This document shows, in pieces, positions 24,974 to 37,345 of a DNA stretch of 64,000 nucleotides. The position numbers and the translations under genes are program-made. Every line of letters starts with the position of its first letter. Position 1 is the first letter of the stretch. Below the pieces are notes generated by a model that did no database searches, had not been told where the DNA came from, and saw nothing but the letters and a program-made list of their open reading frames with translations. The stretch lies in assembly GCA_005281725.1 (NCBI GenBank), contig SSBO01000001.1:3518399-3582398 (forward strand), written 5' to 3'. This stretch comes from Wuchereria bancrofti (lineage: Eukaryota > Nematoda > Chromadorea > Rhabditida > Onchocercidae).

Positions 24974-26704
24974 ATGTCAGAATACACGAGCAGAAACAAC
25001 AGCAAAAGTGGCAGAAGCAATTATACCATGCGAACCTATGATCATAGCCATGGGGACAGAACCGCCTTTGGAGTTAACCTGAATGAAGGAAATGACAATG
25101 ATAAGGCGAAGTTAATCTCAAATACAACATCAAATTTAGAGAATAAATATGAGAGTAGAATTTTCCCTGATGGACCAATGGCGATGAGTTTTGAAAAGTA
25201 TGTGCATAATATATTCCGCCCTGGAAACAAATTACCAAAATTCTCCGCTACTTTGGGTGGTAATTTGATAAGCAACCACAATATGTTGCGAGTTCACGAT
25301 TTACTCGGTTCTGCTACCTTGAATGAATCTTGTAAGTTTTAGTTCGACATTTGATTCAACTTTCTTTTCCTTTTTATTCATTTGAGATTTATCAGTCTGT
25401 TTCATTCTGTCCTTTAATAATCTTAAAAAATGAAGATTTTAGAAGGGGTTTCAATATTAACATTTTTAAAGTTGATGAAGACATCATGAGAATACCGTTG
25501 GAGAACATGTTCAGTAAGTATGGCTTAACGGGTGGTGAGGATTACTTATCATCCTGCACCACCTATTATCCGACAAACAGCCGCAACTCGACTTGCAACT
25601 CAACTCTATTATCACCTTCCCAAAATAAGGTGTGATACCGTTCCTCTCATAACAAATCATGTAGCTCTTCGTCGCTGACAAATATATCTTTAATTGGTAG
25701 TGCAAAGAGCAGCTGATACCGCAGTGTAGTGAAGGAGGTATGTTTCGGAAAGGAAATTCTACCCATAAAATTATTTATTATAATTTGTGGCTTAGCATAC
25801 TATCATCCTTCTGGAATGATAATAGCACTTACTAATAAATAACCTATCTTCAAAGATTCCGTGCTTCTACATCCATTATATCTTCTAGAAAGGTCAAAAG
25901 CTAAGCGATTTAAACTCCCTTGAACCTTTCTCTCCTTAGCACTATATTGCTGGGGAGGAGCGAAACAATGTGAAGTAAAAGTTGTAGGAACGATAAATTG
26001 TTCAAGAAAAATGCCTGCAGATCAATTCAAGGAAAATTCGAAAATTTTAATTAAATCTAAATGTTTTGAGAACACTCATTATATCATTTTTATTTATTCT
26101 ATCTAATTTCTTATTTAGCAAGTGAATGGATATGCAAAATATTTAAGGAAAATATTAAAAATATTGCTAACCTTCTGATACGCCGGTTAGATGATAGTTC
26201 AACTACGGTTAGATAATGAGAACTGATAATAATCGTATATATACGAAAAAATCAATGAGACAAAATTTATACTTAGGACACTTATACATCTTACCGGCAA
26301 AAAGCCGATGAATACTGGAAACGGAACAACAAGCAGATGATTATTGATTATAAAGGATCCGATAGGTAATCTTTTAAAACTCTTAATTTATGCTAAATGA
26401 TCAGTAGAATCTCTGTTGTATGCACATTTGTTTTTAACAACCTGTTAACAAGATAATAAGATTTAATCTACCAACAGCAGAGAACATGTGCTGGCACAAA
26501 TAATCATGAAGATTCAGTCCTTTCATATTCAATTTCAGTGTCCCTTTGACTCCATACATGTACGCGGACCATCCGTATGTTCGTAGTCATGACTCACGTA
26601 TTGTTGGTTCGAATTTCGTCCAGATAACATCACGCCCAAAAGATCGTTTTTTGGAGAAAATCGATCAAACGCTTGCCGAAGTTCGGACTATGCCTCGATT
26701 TTAA
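24974..26704 (+). CDS. Unrecognised 256-residue hydrophilic protein
   Basis: Function unknown. Four exons (24974-25331, 25472-25629, 26277-26365, 26539-26704) join in phase with good donors and acceptors, which makes a real gene likely. The N-terminal third is Ser-, Asn- and Arg-rich (MSEYTSRNNSKSGRSNYTMR). The middle holds FEKYVHNIFRPGNKLPKFS and an Asn/Ser/Thr-rich linker. The C-terminal third is Tyr-rich and charged (SYRQKADEYWKRNNKQMIID, then PLTPYMYADHPYVRSHD) and ends in MPRF. No signal peptide, membrane segment or catalytic motif is visible, so a structural or adaptor role is more likely than an enzyme. The third exon was found by phase: without it the last exon cannot be read in frame. 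An AATAAA at 26761-26766 follows. The start is the first ATG of the open frame. Confidence 0.65.
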
Positions 26705-27295
26705 AACAACGAAATCGATAATAGCCTTCCTTCTAGATAGAACACATCGAGTTGCAAATTAATAAACATTTTCTCACGTCCGACTTTCATCACAATTTTA
26801 TTTCTACAGTTTATTTCATCTCTTACAAAGTGTTGTAATTTGATTATCTTGACGTTGGATTTAAAAAGTAAATCACAATCTCCAGATATATAGAAAAGAA
26901 GCCTAAACTATATTATTTATGAAATGCTGAAAATCCAATTTACAAGCAAATACAGTCAGATCAGATTATTAATGAAATGTGGAAAGCTAATCTTAAAGAA
27001 CAAAACAAAACCAAAAAATGTGAAGCAAAAATGGAACTAAAAAAGAGCTAAAAATAAATTAAAAATTCTTAAATATTCCTAGGTAAGTTTCTAGATTACA
27101 ATTAGTATCTGAAGACATCTTGTCATAAGCAAATATCGTTTTGTCGCATGCTAATATCGTTTGTACTTCAAACTTACAGTATAATACCATAGTAAAAAAA
27201 TCCTCCGAAATAAAATAATAGATGACGTCTTTTACTTTTCAGTTCTGATACTATTTTTCAAGGCTGAAATTCAAAAGTCAGAAAAGCTTCATCAG
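26705..27295. other. Convergent intergenic region, orphan gene to Rieske gene
   Basis: A-rich on the plus strand near 26990-27070, with a probable polyadenylation signal at 26761-26766 for the upstream gene. No exon is seen. Confidence 0.5.
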
Positions 27296-29054
27296 TCACT
27301 CTTCACCAATCACTACAGTATGGTCGTCGTAAAATTTGTACGGTGGTACTTCGAGATTACTCGGCGATGGTCCCGATCGTATACGACCTGACTTGTCAAA
27401 TAATGAGCTGTGACAGGGACACAACCAAGCATCGTATTCGCCCTTTCCATCTGAAAACATGCAAAAATGAATGCTGGAAATTTCAAAGATATTTTAGGAA
27501 CTACTGTAAGAATCCGGATAATCAGCATAGCACGCGGTGATCTGTAGTGCGATCACTTAAAAAAGCTATCAGAAATATAAATTTCTTGCAATAAGTTTGC
27601 GGTCCATCTCTCAAATCAGCATATTTAATCTACTTATTGTGAATATTTGACATTCTGCTTTCTTCCAATGCTTGAAAAGTCCGGACATTTTCGGTAAAGG
27701 TGAATTTAAGAAAAAATTTAAATTAGAAATCCACAGTAGGTAGTAGATGTCCGGGATAAATAAATGTATCACATACGTAAAGGGACACATCCCAGATGTG
27801 GGCATACTGCAATCAATATAAGCCATTCCGGACGCTTTACACGAGCTGAGTCTTCTTCCGGATCTCTCAGTTCACATAGTTTCACATTTCGAGCTTCCTC
27901 AATTTCCGCCTTTGTACGATGCTTCACGAATAATGGTTTGCCACGCCATTTGAACGTTTTACACTGAAAATCACTGAATTACATACATATTTATTATTTC
28001 TTCATAATCTCACAACCTTCTTGCTATTTTTACGAAAAGTAAAGTTTTTGAACTTCTTGATGACTGCATATATTTGCACTCTCAAAATTACAATACAAAT
28101 TGCCATAATTTATGTATCGGATCGCTATCCATCGTTCTGTTATAATTCCTTCCTCAGAAATTCCCCAAGGAACTACATCAACCTGTCCTTCATGTATTTC
28201 ATCCAGATTAATTCGTGTTGTGCCAAGAGCAACTTGATCAGAAGGCATATTTTTGAAACGAACAGCAGTTTGGACAAGTTTCGTAGCCATCATCAGATAA
28301 ATGGCACCACCAACTGTAAATGTAAAAAAAAGGATGAAAACAATGGATGAATCTGAAAATAAAAAAATCTTATCGGAAATTTCACGTCCAGTTACTCACT
28401 TCCATAAATGACCCCTTGTCGTATTGAACGTCGCATATCTTCTGTTGAGCTAGCAGCTTTCGTTGGATCGGTAATAATGCGTCGATTGTTAATGTCCGGA
28501 AAACGTATACAGCTATGAGCAAGACGACATGTTTGAAGCAATAAATCTAAATCAAGCAATGTGTTCCGAAGCAATCAGATACATTTCTAGTATTTTATAA
28601 CTAATTTCAATTCAGGAGATGAAAAGACATTTAATAATCCACTCAGTTTTAGTTGAACAACTTACTGTACAAATTTTTAACTGATTGTGAGCTATAGGAA
28701 TGCTTCTTGATCTCTTGCTGTAGTATCTGTTTTGTTAACAATGTTACGCCACCATTGCCGATGTTATAGATCTAAATTTCAACGGCAATTGAGAGCACTA
28801 ATCTTGTAAAATAAATGTGAAAAAGAAAACATGATTAAATGAGACTTATAAATATGCTATGATAATACCGTCAGCAATCTTCAGAACTCAAAATCCACGC
28901 TGTTAGAATATCAGTTTAGTCTGTTCACTATTGCCATGCTGATGTTTAGTTTTAATTAGTCATTTTTTTTTGAAAAAAAAAAAAACTGCTTCTCTCATAG
29001 TATTTTATAAAAGAAGAGAAAAGTTACCCATTTAATTGCCATGGTTGATTGCAT
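27296..29054 (-). CDS. isp-1: Rieske iron-sulfur subunit of the cytochrome bc1 complex (UQCRFS1/ISP-1)
   Basis: Complex III subunit that carries electrons from ubiquinol to cytochrome c1 at the inner mitochondrial membrane. Six minus-strand exons (29054-29028, 28771-28666, 28546-28400, 28313-28183, 27963-27777, 27450-27296) join in phase to 250 residues, near the family's ~270. A basic import leader is followed by FPDINNRRI, a membrane segment ([16 protein letters not shown]), the hinge, and the signature [14 protein letters not shown]. Box I is CPHLGC (191-196) and box II is CPCHSS (210-215). All four 2Fe-2S ligands (Cys191, His193, Cys210, His213) and the disulfide cysteines (196, 212) are present. 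Box II departs from the usual CPCHGSHY: Gly to Ser214, His to Leu216, Tyr to Phe217. It then continues [20 protein letters not shown] as expected. The first two exons rest on phase and splice signals only. Confidence 0.88.
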
Positions 29055-30327
29055 TGCTGAAGTTCTTCTCAATTTCCTGAAAATTGGAATTAATACAGCA
29101 AATTTTGACGACGCTCACAAACCATTCTGTAAGAAAAATCAACTTTCTTCACTAAATAAATTCGAAAGATGAAATAATTTGCATACGAACGGCGCACCAA
29201 AATAATTTACATATCGGTATAGCAATTCTATGAGTTTACCATAATGACGGAACAATGTTTATTGGAAAAATATGTTAATAGCATTTTACTTAGTTCCGAA
29301 AGGAAAATCCAAGAAATGAACATGCGGAACTTTCTTTTTCCCGATGAATCAGGAGGTTGTAGTTGCTTGTGTGTGAGACTTTTACTTTAAACATTTGGCA
29401 GTATAAATGTAAATATGGGATAGAATTAAATGGAGTAGTAACTAATATTATGGCCTCCTCCAGAAGTTCAAATATAGCCAAGTCAATAATATGGTCATAA
29501 CAATAATGACAGATCCACTTGCATTTCGTAACAGCATTTTTAAGACAGCTCTTATTATGGAAACCTCAAGCCAAATTAAGATATATACTCATGCCTCCTC
29601 CTTTGGCATCATGTTGAAATTTATGTTCAACATTCACTTACTTCTTTTATTCCAGAAAGCGAAAGAACAACCAAACCACTTAGTCCGCTTGGCACTTCTT
29701 ATTCGAAAATATTAGTATAGCTTAGCAAGATTCCTCCACCTGTTATGTGCAGAATTATTCCGTTACCAGATCTAATTATTCTATGAAATTCGCGGAAGAA
29801 TTATGGCAATAGATGAGTTCCCCCACATAGCATACTGTGTATTAGCAATAAGAACAAATTTATAAACATTTATAGTATGGAACAAGAACATACTGTGGTA
29901 GTGACATAATGACAACCGATAAAAAGTTAACATTATGTTTGGAAGTAATAAGACCACAAAACCAAAGACACTAAAATTTTTTCAAATAAATGAAATTAAC
30001 GCTCACTAACGTTCAGAATAATGGGTACCTTCACTAGAAACGATAAAGAAACAGCAAAATTTATGCAGAACTAAATTTTCGCAGAAATTTATGCAGAATT
30101 AAATAAAAAGATTTATAAAGAAGAAATTCCGTACTCTCCCATAGAAGGGAAGGAAAATAAAAACAAGTAAATAAACAAAGACCGAACATCAGTAAACGAT
30201 ATGAATCTATCTCTTGAAAACAATACCCCAACGCTCCAGTCGATATGGTCTGATCCACTTGTAAAACCAAAAAAATTTGAATATATCCAAAAATCAGACG
30301 CAAATATTACGTTTTGATAATGACACC
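29055..30327. other. Spacer between UFC1 and Rieske genes
   Basis: AT-rich 1.3 kb on the path of two same-strand genes. It should hold the UFC1 3' UTR and the upstream region of the Rieske gene. Open frames at 29290-29481, 29491-29715 and 30061-30303 lack family resemblance. Confidence 0.45.
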
Positions 30328-31561
30328 TTACGCAGTCTTTGGCTGTATCATGCCACGATCAACCAGATCTGGAACTTCCACTGCTAACCAGGGTCCCAGT
30401 CCTAATGAAAACGCTTGTGCAATTCCGAATTTCGGTACATTGCGAGCCCACAATGGTTTGAAGTGATCCGATAGGCAAATTCGTCCTCCTCTAAAGTACC
30501 GTGAAGTCAAAAATGAATAAAAATCATTAACTCTTGCATCGAATCAAGCTGTCGTAGTTTTTAAAAACATTTATGACTCATGAAATGGTCTATAAGTTAA
30601 TAGTTTTGTATGAAAAATAGTCATTACTCATATTTAAATCAACCTGAAACTAAATTTCACTTTAATATTGTATCTGTTATAATATTATTACAGCAAAACA
30701 TCTCATAGTTGAACCATTTTTAAAATAATGATGAAAAAAAGGTAAACGAAAATAAAATACACGAATTTTAGTTTCAATGCTTACCGCTCTCAGAGTCATA
30801 TCTTCCAGATATAACACATTGAAGGAATAATAATACAAACAACTCAAAATGAGGGCAAGGAAAATAAGTGATTAGAATACTAATACCTATACATTTTTGC
30901 AGTTTTGCCATCCAGTTCGGGCAATGCAATTTCCGGTGCAGTAGTAGGATAAGTTACGGGAATGTCAAATTCAACATCGAATTCATATCTGCAATGAAAA
31001 AGAACCATATCAAATATTCATATTTTGGGAAATGGCAGGAGTAATAAAACCTTATCTGCATATCATAAAACTGAAACACAACAGCCCATGAAGAATAATC
31101 TCTAACGAAGTACTACATGACTGATGAACTAAATACCTGAGCATATTATGATAATGCCAGCATTTACCGAACCATCTTGTTCCATCGCTGTTACTTTCTA
31201 AACGAAACCAATCCAAATCTGCAGCCTTGTTGCTATTGATAAAAGCTATCAGAGCTTCGTATTCTTCCTTTAACCTCTGAAAGTACAAGTTTCGCCTTAC
31301 TTCATTAAGATATTGTTTATAATTATTAACCAACAATTTCAGTTTATCAACAATCATCACTTTGCAGTTAGCAGCCAAGCATGGAATTCCATTCATTAGA
31401 AAATATCGAATATTAATCTAAATTAAACTTTAAAAAATAAGAGGAAATTTGAAAAAATGGTATAGAACCTGAACCCATGAATCACCATCCCTCGGCCCTG
31501 CTTTCGTCCTCATCAGTGGAATAGCCTTCAATGCTTTCTTTGTCGATTCATTTAATTCCAT
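30328..31561 (-). CDS. ufc-1: UFC1, UFM1-conjugating (E2) enzyme
   Basis: E2 enzyme that accepts UFM1 from UBA5 and passes it to targets with the UFL1 ligase complex, acting mainly at the endoplasmic reticulum. Four minus-strand exons (31561-31469, 31276-31137, 30988-30887, 30490-30328) join in phase to 165 residues, matching the human 167. The sequence is very conserved: [64 protein letters not shown], then [17 protein letters not shown] with the catalytic Cys117, then [14 protein letters not shown]. The 31052-31396 open frame is an intron read-through around the second exon. Confidence 0.96.
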
Positions 31562-34500
31562 TTTCGCTTTTTAATATCAATAAATCTTTAAATAGGAATA
31601 AATCTTCCAGTTAAACCAACGATTTTTTCTCCACTATGACAAAACTTTGCTCCATAATCTCAAGAATCTCTTTTAACTATTTATTCGAAAACATGAAACT
31701 TAAGTTTTGAAAACTTTAATAAAAGAATGGTGTGAAATATATCTGTAGAACTGTAATTTAGAACTGCTAAATTACATTGGTAAAAGAGTTCTGTAGTGTT
31801 TTCCAAATCTCAACCAAAATATAATTTGAATAAAAATCAGAATACATCACTACATTAAGCTAGTGAAGACCCTGATACGGAAAGCTTTGTCTTATTCTAA
31901 AAGTTGATAAAATACAATACGATATTCTACAGTAATTTCTTAAAATCATTTCAATAAACATAAGGGATGGTTAATATCAAAGAACTATTGAAATGTCAAC
32001 AGCTATTGTTAAAGCAATTTTTAACTTGCAACATTCGAAACTGATAATTTTATTTTGAATACACCTCTTAAACGTTTTTCACTTGTCTTCTGATGTATTC
32101 GAGCGATTTGAAATGAGTTCTTTCTTGCAGTTGAGAAAAACTAATGAGTCTAATGAGATAATATAAGCTATGAAAATCAGTAGAATTAAATAAAAGTATG
32201 ATAAGCAAGTAATTGAAAATCATAAAAGATGACTTTCTGAAATAATCAAATAAAAAGAGAACGAGCACAATATCTCGTAACAATGACCATTGTTTTGTAC
32301 ATAAAACGAGATTATATTAATGCCAAAATAATTTTATCATTTTAAAAGGAAGTCATATTAATGTCAAAATAATTTAAATAATTTCAAAAACATTTGTATT
32401 CCACAACATATTCCGGAAAGATGAAGCTGATACAAAATATCTGAAATAAAACAGCAGATGGCAAAAGATAAGTTTATGCAGGCTTTTATCAAAGTTAGGC
32501 AATTAATTTAGCAAAATTATTCACATTCATATCAAATCGGACTCATCATATTATATTCAAACGAAGACGTATAACATATTTAGAACGAGTGCATACAAAA
32601 ATTAGAAATTAAACATACATGAAGGGAATTAGTCACCAACACAATCATAAAACCATTCTTTGGAAAATTCAATAAGAAGTCAATCAAATTCAGTTTTGTG
32701 AGTTATTAATAGTTTATAATTTTCGACATTACCAAATTAAAGGAAAATAAAAATCAACAGGGAAACCTGGTTATATACTTCTGATGTTGAATGTTATCCA
32801 TTCCATCACTATTGCTGCTTTCTTATATGCTCAATACTGGAATACAGAGTATCGAAATATTAAACGAACAAAGTCAACAGAACAGATTTTATTACATCTA
32901 TGTAAAAATTAATTGAATCCTAATTCTATAATTTCTTTCTGCAGATTATCCCAGAATCTGATGTAAGCACGTAAGCTGTTACCTGGAAAAAATTCTTATA
33001 AATTATCAGAGACAAGACTATTGTGAGTTTACCTTACTCGCTTATTATAGACTGCTTCAAAAAGAAGCAAAGGAAATTCAGGTTGTTTGAAAAAACAAGC
33101 AATAAAAAAGATAAAATCAAGCTTACTTATTAATTTCTTTAAACGACTGTTGAAAATTGAATGACTTAGCTTCAGTAAATAAAGTAATAAATATGACGAC
33201 CGAATACTTTACAGAGAAGTTTAATTACAACTTAATCAACTTACCCCACTTTTACATAAACATTTCGTTACCGGAAAGCGTTTGCAGATGGAGTTTCTCC
33301 ATCAAATGATGTAAATCGGATATTCGTTACACAGCACTCAAATCTTGCAAATCACCTTTTAACGATTAAAAAAGACTTTAGACAAGTTTCTTTCATAAGG
33401 TTTACCAAAAACATTTAAAACAAACAGCTTCTTCCAAGGGGTGGGAGGATCTCGGAATAGACAATACTCGAGATGAAAAACAGTGCTTTAATGAGTCAGC
33501 TGTTTCATTTCATCGAAGTTTAAATTTAAAATATCAAAAATTTCGTTACTATCGTCCAATCAAAGACTGTAAAAATATCGCAACAAGTGTTTAGATGTAG
33601 ATATTGGAATCGTAAACTTTAGATATCTTGAATTTTGCAAAATGAAAGAGACAATAATTTAAGGGATAAATATGGAAAGATATATTTTTTTGGTAAGGAA
33701 AAAAAGCACTTACCGGTCAGGATGGTTAAGAGGAGCAGATAATCGGAATTAGAGATAATGTCATACTGGTCCAGTTTTCTTAACAACGATTCACTTCTCC
33801 ACTGAAATGTTAAAGCACGCCATAGTACTTCACTTACTTTTTATTTTAGTATAATCTTCCGACAAATATACTCTGAAGTATATAAAGTGAACAATTCATT
33901 CAACTGTGCTACATAATTTGGAACCAAGAATAAACAGTTAGTACCATATTATCGTCACGGTCGATTTAAGCAAAGTGCAAAACAGGTAGAGTTCATTTTC
34001 TGTCAACAACATTTTCTATCAGAGCTAATTTTGCTGTTGTTTTTGTTCTTGTCACTGTCTCATATGCTTGTCATCTGCAAGTATTACACACAAGACGAAT
34101 AGATGAAAGAGACAAATAGTTGAAAGACTACCTTCCAAGACCAGTCTTCTTGACTGTAAACCTCTCAAAACATCCCACACAACAAGCATTAAAGCCATTA
34201 CCGCTGATGACGGCTGGATTTAACGTTGACGGTTGGAAGAAAACAAAGGCCGTCACAGTACTGTCATAAAGTGTAGCAAGTGCTGTCGCTTAGAAACATC
34301 TCGGAAACAGAAGTGTGGTGTTAAAGAATGTCGTGGGGATTAGTAAGGTCCGTGCGGTACGTGGGTCCTTGCCTGTTAATACACTACCTCTTCCCGCTTC
34401 TCTTCACTTCTCTCTGCTGTGCGTCTGCTTCGATGAAATCATTAACGAAGAGGATTTCAATATGACGAAATTTTTTCCATTCATTCATAGCCCATCTCGT

Positions 34501-34581
34501 CTATTTCAGTTCGGATAGGAGCAAATGGTTGAATATATTTATTAACCAATAACGGAACAATGTTTTTTTTTAGTAGGGGAC
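31562..34581. other. Large AT-rich intergenic region between ufc-1 and dnc-4
   Basis: About 3 kb between divergent genes. No exon, RNA gene or repeat family is recognisable. Composition rises in GC near 34180-34420, closer to the dnc-4 start, which may be its promoter. A T-run ending in TAG at 34571-34573 sits just before the dnc-4 ATG. Small open frames (32068-32283, 34315-34518) look random. Confidence 0.45.
34562..34573 (+). promoter_or_regulatory. Probable trans-splice acceptor of dnc-4
   Basis: A run of nine T followed by AG ends eight bases before the ATG at 34582, with no upstream exon recognised. This fits a spliced-leader acceptor; inferred from position only. Confidence 0.45.
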
Positions 34582-37345
34582 ATGACAGCGTTGTTTTCTA
34601 TCGATCAGGTAAAGTATGAGTGTAGTTGCGGTGAATGGGAAAGTTTGAATCGCCTGTACTTTTGTCGACATTGTTCCAACATACGGTGTATATTATGCGT
34701 ATGCCAAGAAATGGACACGTCATTCTGTCCATCTTGTCTCGACAATGTGTCGACTGGTGAAGCACGGCAAAAAAGGAATCGGTGCTCGAATTGCTACCAG
34801 TGTCCAGTTTGTGGTGGGTACTTTGATACTGGTCCGTGTTGACAGTATGAGTGATTACTCACAGACTTCGGCAATTAATGAGTCTAGATATTTTTTACAG
34901 CCAGTGCTCAAACTTTGTCGTCACTCAGCATATTTGTCAGATTGTAGGAGTGAGTGCTGTTGTACGAGCATCTAATGAAACTTATCACTTGTCATGCAAT
35001 ACATGTCGTTGGACGACGACAGATTCGGGTATACCGGACTCCGCTTCATCAACAACTTGGCCACAATATCAGTTTGAGGATGAGCAACTGCTATCTGCAT
35101 TTCTAGAAAGAATGAGAAATTACGCTGCTATCGAAAGAGCTGATCGTGAACGACACAAATATTCTAAAAGGTAAGGAAGTACCATTATTATTTTTTGCTG
35201 TTTCTTATACCACTACTTTATATTATTATTTTTTGTAAAATTCACAATTTAAATGCTGACGACTTTGAAAGATGGTAACGTATTGCAGAAGATCAAATCT
35301 CGGTGCTGTTCTTTCGGATCGTTTTGGTCTACAGACAATGTACAACCGACGAAAGGCGGCATTGGCTGAACGAACAGAAAAAAAACTTCCTACATTAGAA
35401 CCCACAGATGATGTTCCATGGTTGGATGATTATATTTTTAGTGAACACGAAATAGGTATTTGCTGAGATATTTGCACATTCCATACATTTTTTTGTGGTT
35501 TATTTCATTTAGCGCTTAAATTAATCTTAAATGAAAAACACTATAGTCGAGACGCAATTTTGCTTTATTCTTAATTTTAAGTTTTTCTCACTTATATATT
35601 TTCCATAAAAAAAAAAAATTTTCATCATTTAATAATGGCTGTCTTTTTCTAGTAATAATGGTCATGCAACTAAGGAAATGCCAGTGAAAGTGCCGCTTGT
35701 GCTGATTAGAAAAAATCTACCTGGTAGTTCCAGCTGAAATGTTTTTTTTTGTTTTATGCTGAACTTGTATTTATATCATTCATAGACATAGGAAGCATTG
35801 CAACTTTGATGCAAGAAACAAAACAACCTCTTGCCAATGGACGACCTCTATTACCGATTAGAACTCCTCTTGTTGGACGTCATTCAATACGTTGCAAACA
35901 GTGCGATCACAGTTTATGCAAGGGGGAATACAGTCCTACATCGATTAAATTTAAGATTCAGGTACTAAATCAAATATTTCATTTTGAAGTTGATAGTTAT
36001 TAGTGAATATGTGCCGTATTAGTTGCCGTTTATTGTAATTTTTGTAAAACTGTTTTCTTGCTAATAACTTTGTAAATTTCTGTAGGTTTTGGCTGGAAAT
36101 CATGTACCCGATATTCGTCTCTCACGTCAAGCAACTCTCATCAGCAATCAGTGGTGTCCACTTTTTCTTACTGTATCCAATTTCTCCGCAAGTCTTGCAC
36201 GCATTATAATTGTTCCATGTACAAATGAAGATAAATCGTATGTTAAGGTAAATGATGCAGTTTCCTATTTCGAATTTTTACAGTGTAGTGTAATTTATTG
36301 ACGTACTACGTATAAGAATATAAGTAACCGACATAATTCATAATTCACAATATTTGGAAAATTCTGTGTTGCTGTGGTCCTTTAAGTTTATATTTTATAG
36401 TGCGACTCACCTGTTATTGAATTGTCTCTACCAAATAGAGATGATGCAATGGAATGGGATGAAACATTTGAGAAGTCTGCTAACGAAAGTGAAGGGTTGG
36501 TTATTTTGCCGATGTGATCCTTTTTGATACCGATGGAATACTTTTATGTTTTCCATAACAGCTCATCGTTTAAATAATTGAAATATTTTCAGATCTTCAT
36601 ACTTTGTCCTTTAATGTGGTTCTCTTGCATCACAGATTCGCCTTGTTGCAATTTGTGTTTTCGGTAGAATGTAAAGTTTACTCAGGATTTATTTTTCAGT
36701 TTCATTGTATTCAGACGACGGCATCGCATTGGTATAAGATTTAATGTTTATGCAAGTGAAGGTGAAAATAGAAAATTGGCGTTGATTGTGAAGTATAATA
36801 ACTGTAGTAGTTCGTTCGAACATGGTGGTAATCAGACTTGGCTTCAGCACAAGGTGTGTGTATTCCTGGGCATGGCTAAAGCTGCAGAAGGATTTTTAAA
36901 TGGATAGTTATATTTTTACGTTTGAATTTGTATACCTTTTGTTGTCATTGGTTTACCAGTCCAACTTTGCTTTCATTTGTTCCTATTTTCTTACGAAGTG
37001 TTTCTAGAATAAACATTTGAAATGCTAACAGTTGTTTCCATATGATCAGAAGCTGCTTTGCTTATTTTGTGCTGATCTAATTATTACTGTGTACAAAAAG
37101 AGGGAGAGGCAAGTAGAGATGAAAGAAAAGTAAAAGGGAATTATTGCATCTCTGTTATCTGTTAATTCGGGAATTTCGAAATTCAGGTTTGGAAGGATTT
37201 CTGTACATTTTTTTTCTCTTCCTCATTTCTCCTTACCGTACCGTGTTAATATGTTGGTCAAAGGTGAAACCTTAACTAATTTTGCTAATTGTTATAGGTT
37301 CTGTGTAAACTATTCCATTGCAACGATGGGAACAAAGACGGGTGA
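34582..37345 (+). CDS. dnc-4: Dynactin subunit 4 (p62)
   Basis: Pointed-end subunit of dynactin, the cofactor of cytoplasmic dynein. Eight exons (34582-34813, 34948-35170, 35289-35455, 35786-35961, 36086-36247, 36401-36495, 36700-36853, 37298-37345) join in phase to 418 residues (human 460). The N-terminal zinc-binding region has the family's Cys spacing: YECSCGEWESL, YFCRHCSNIRC, FCPSCLDNV, RCSNCYQCPVC. Next come the conserved HLSCNTCRWTTTDSGIPD, a charged helix (ERADRERHKYSKRRSN), the second Cys pair with its hallmark tail (RCKQCDHSLCKGEYSPTSIK), and a C-terminal beta-rich part ending WLQHKVLCKLFHC. The last exon ends 20 bases into the next gene's frame. The short last exon is the weakest part; stopping by read-through after 36853 is the alternative. 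Confidence 0.9.

Noticed and set aside
35654..35735. Possible extra dnc-4 exon (GHATKEMPVKVPLVLIRK...)
   Set aside because: Needs an incoming phase that the preceding exon does not supply; skipping it joins the flanking exons exactly in phase and matches the family.
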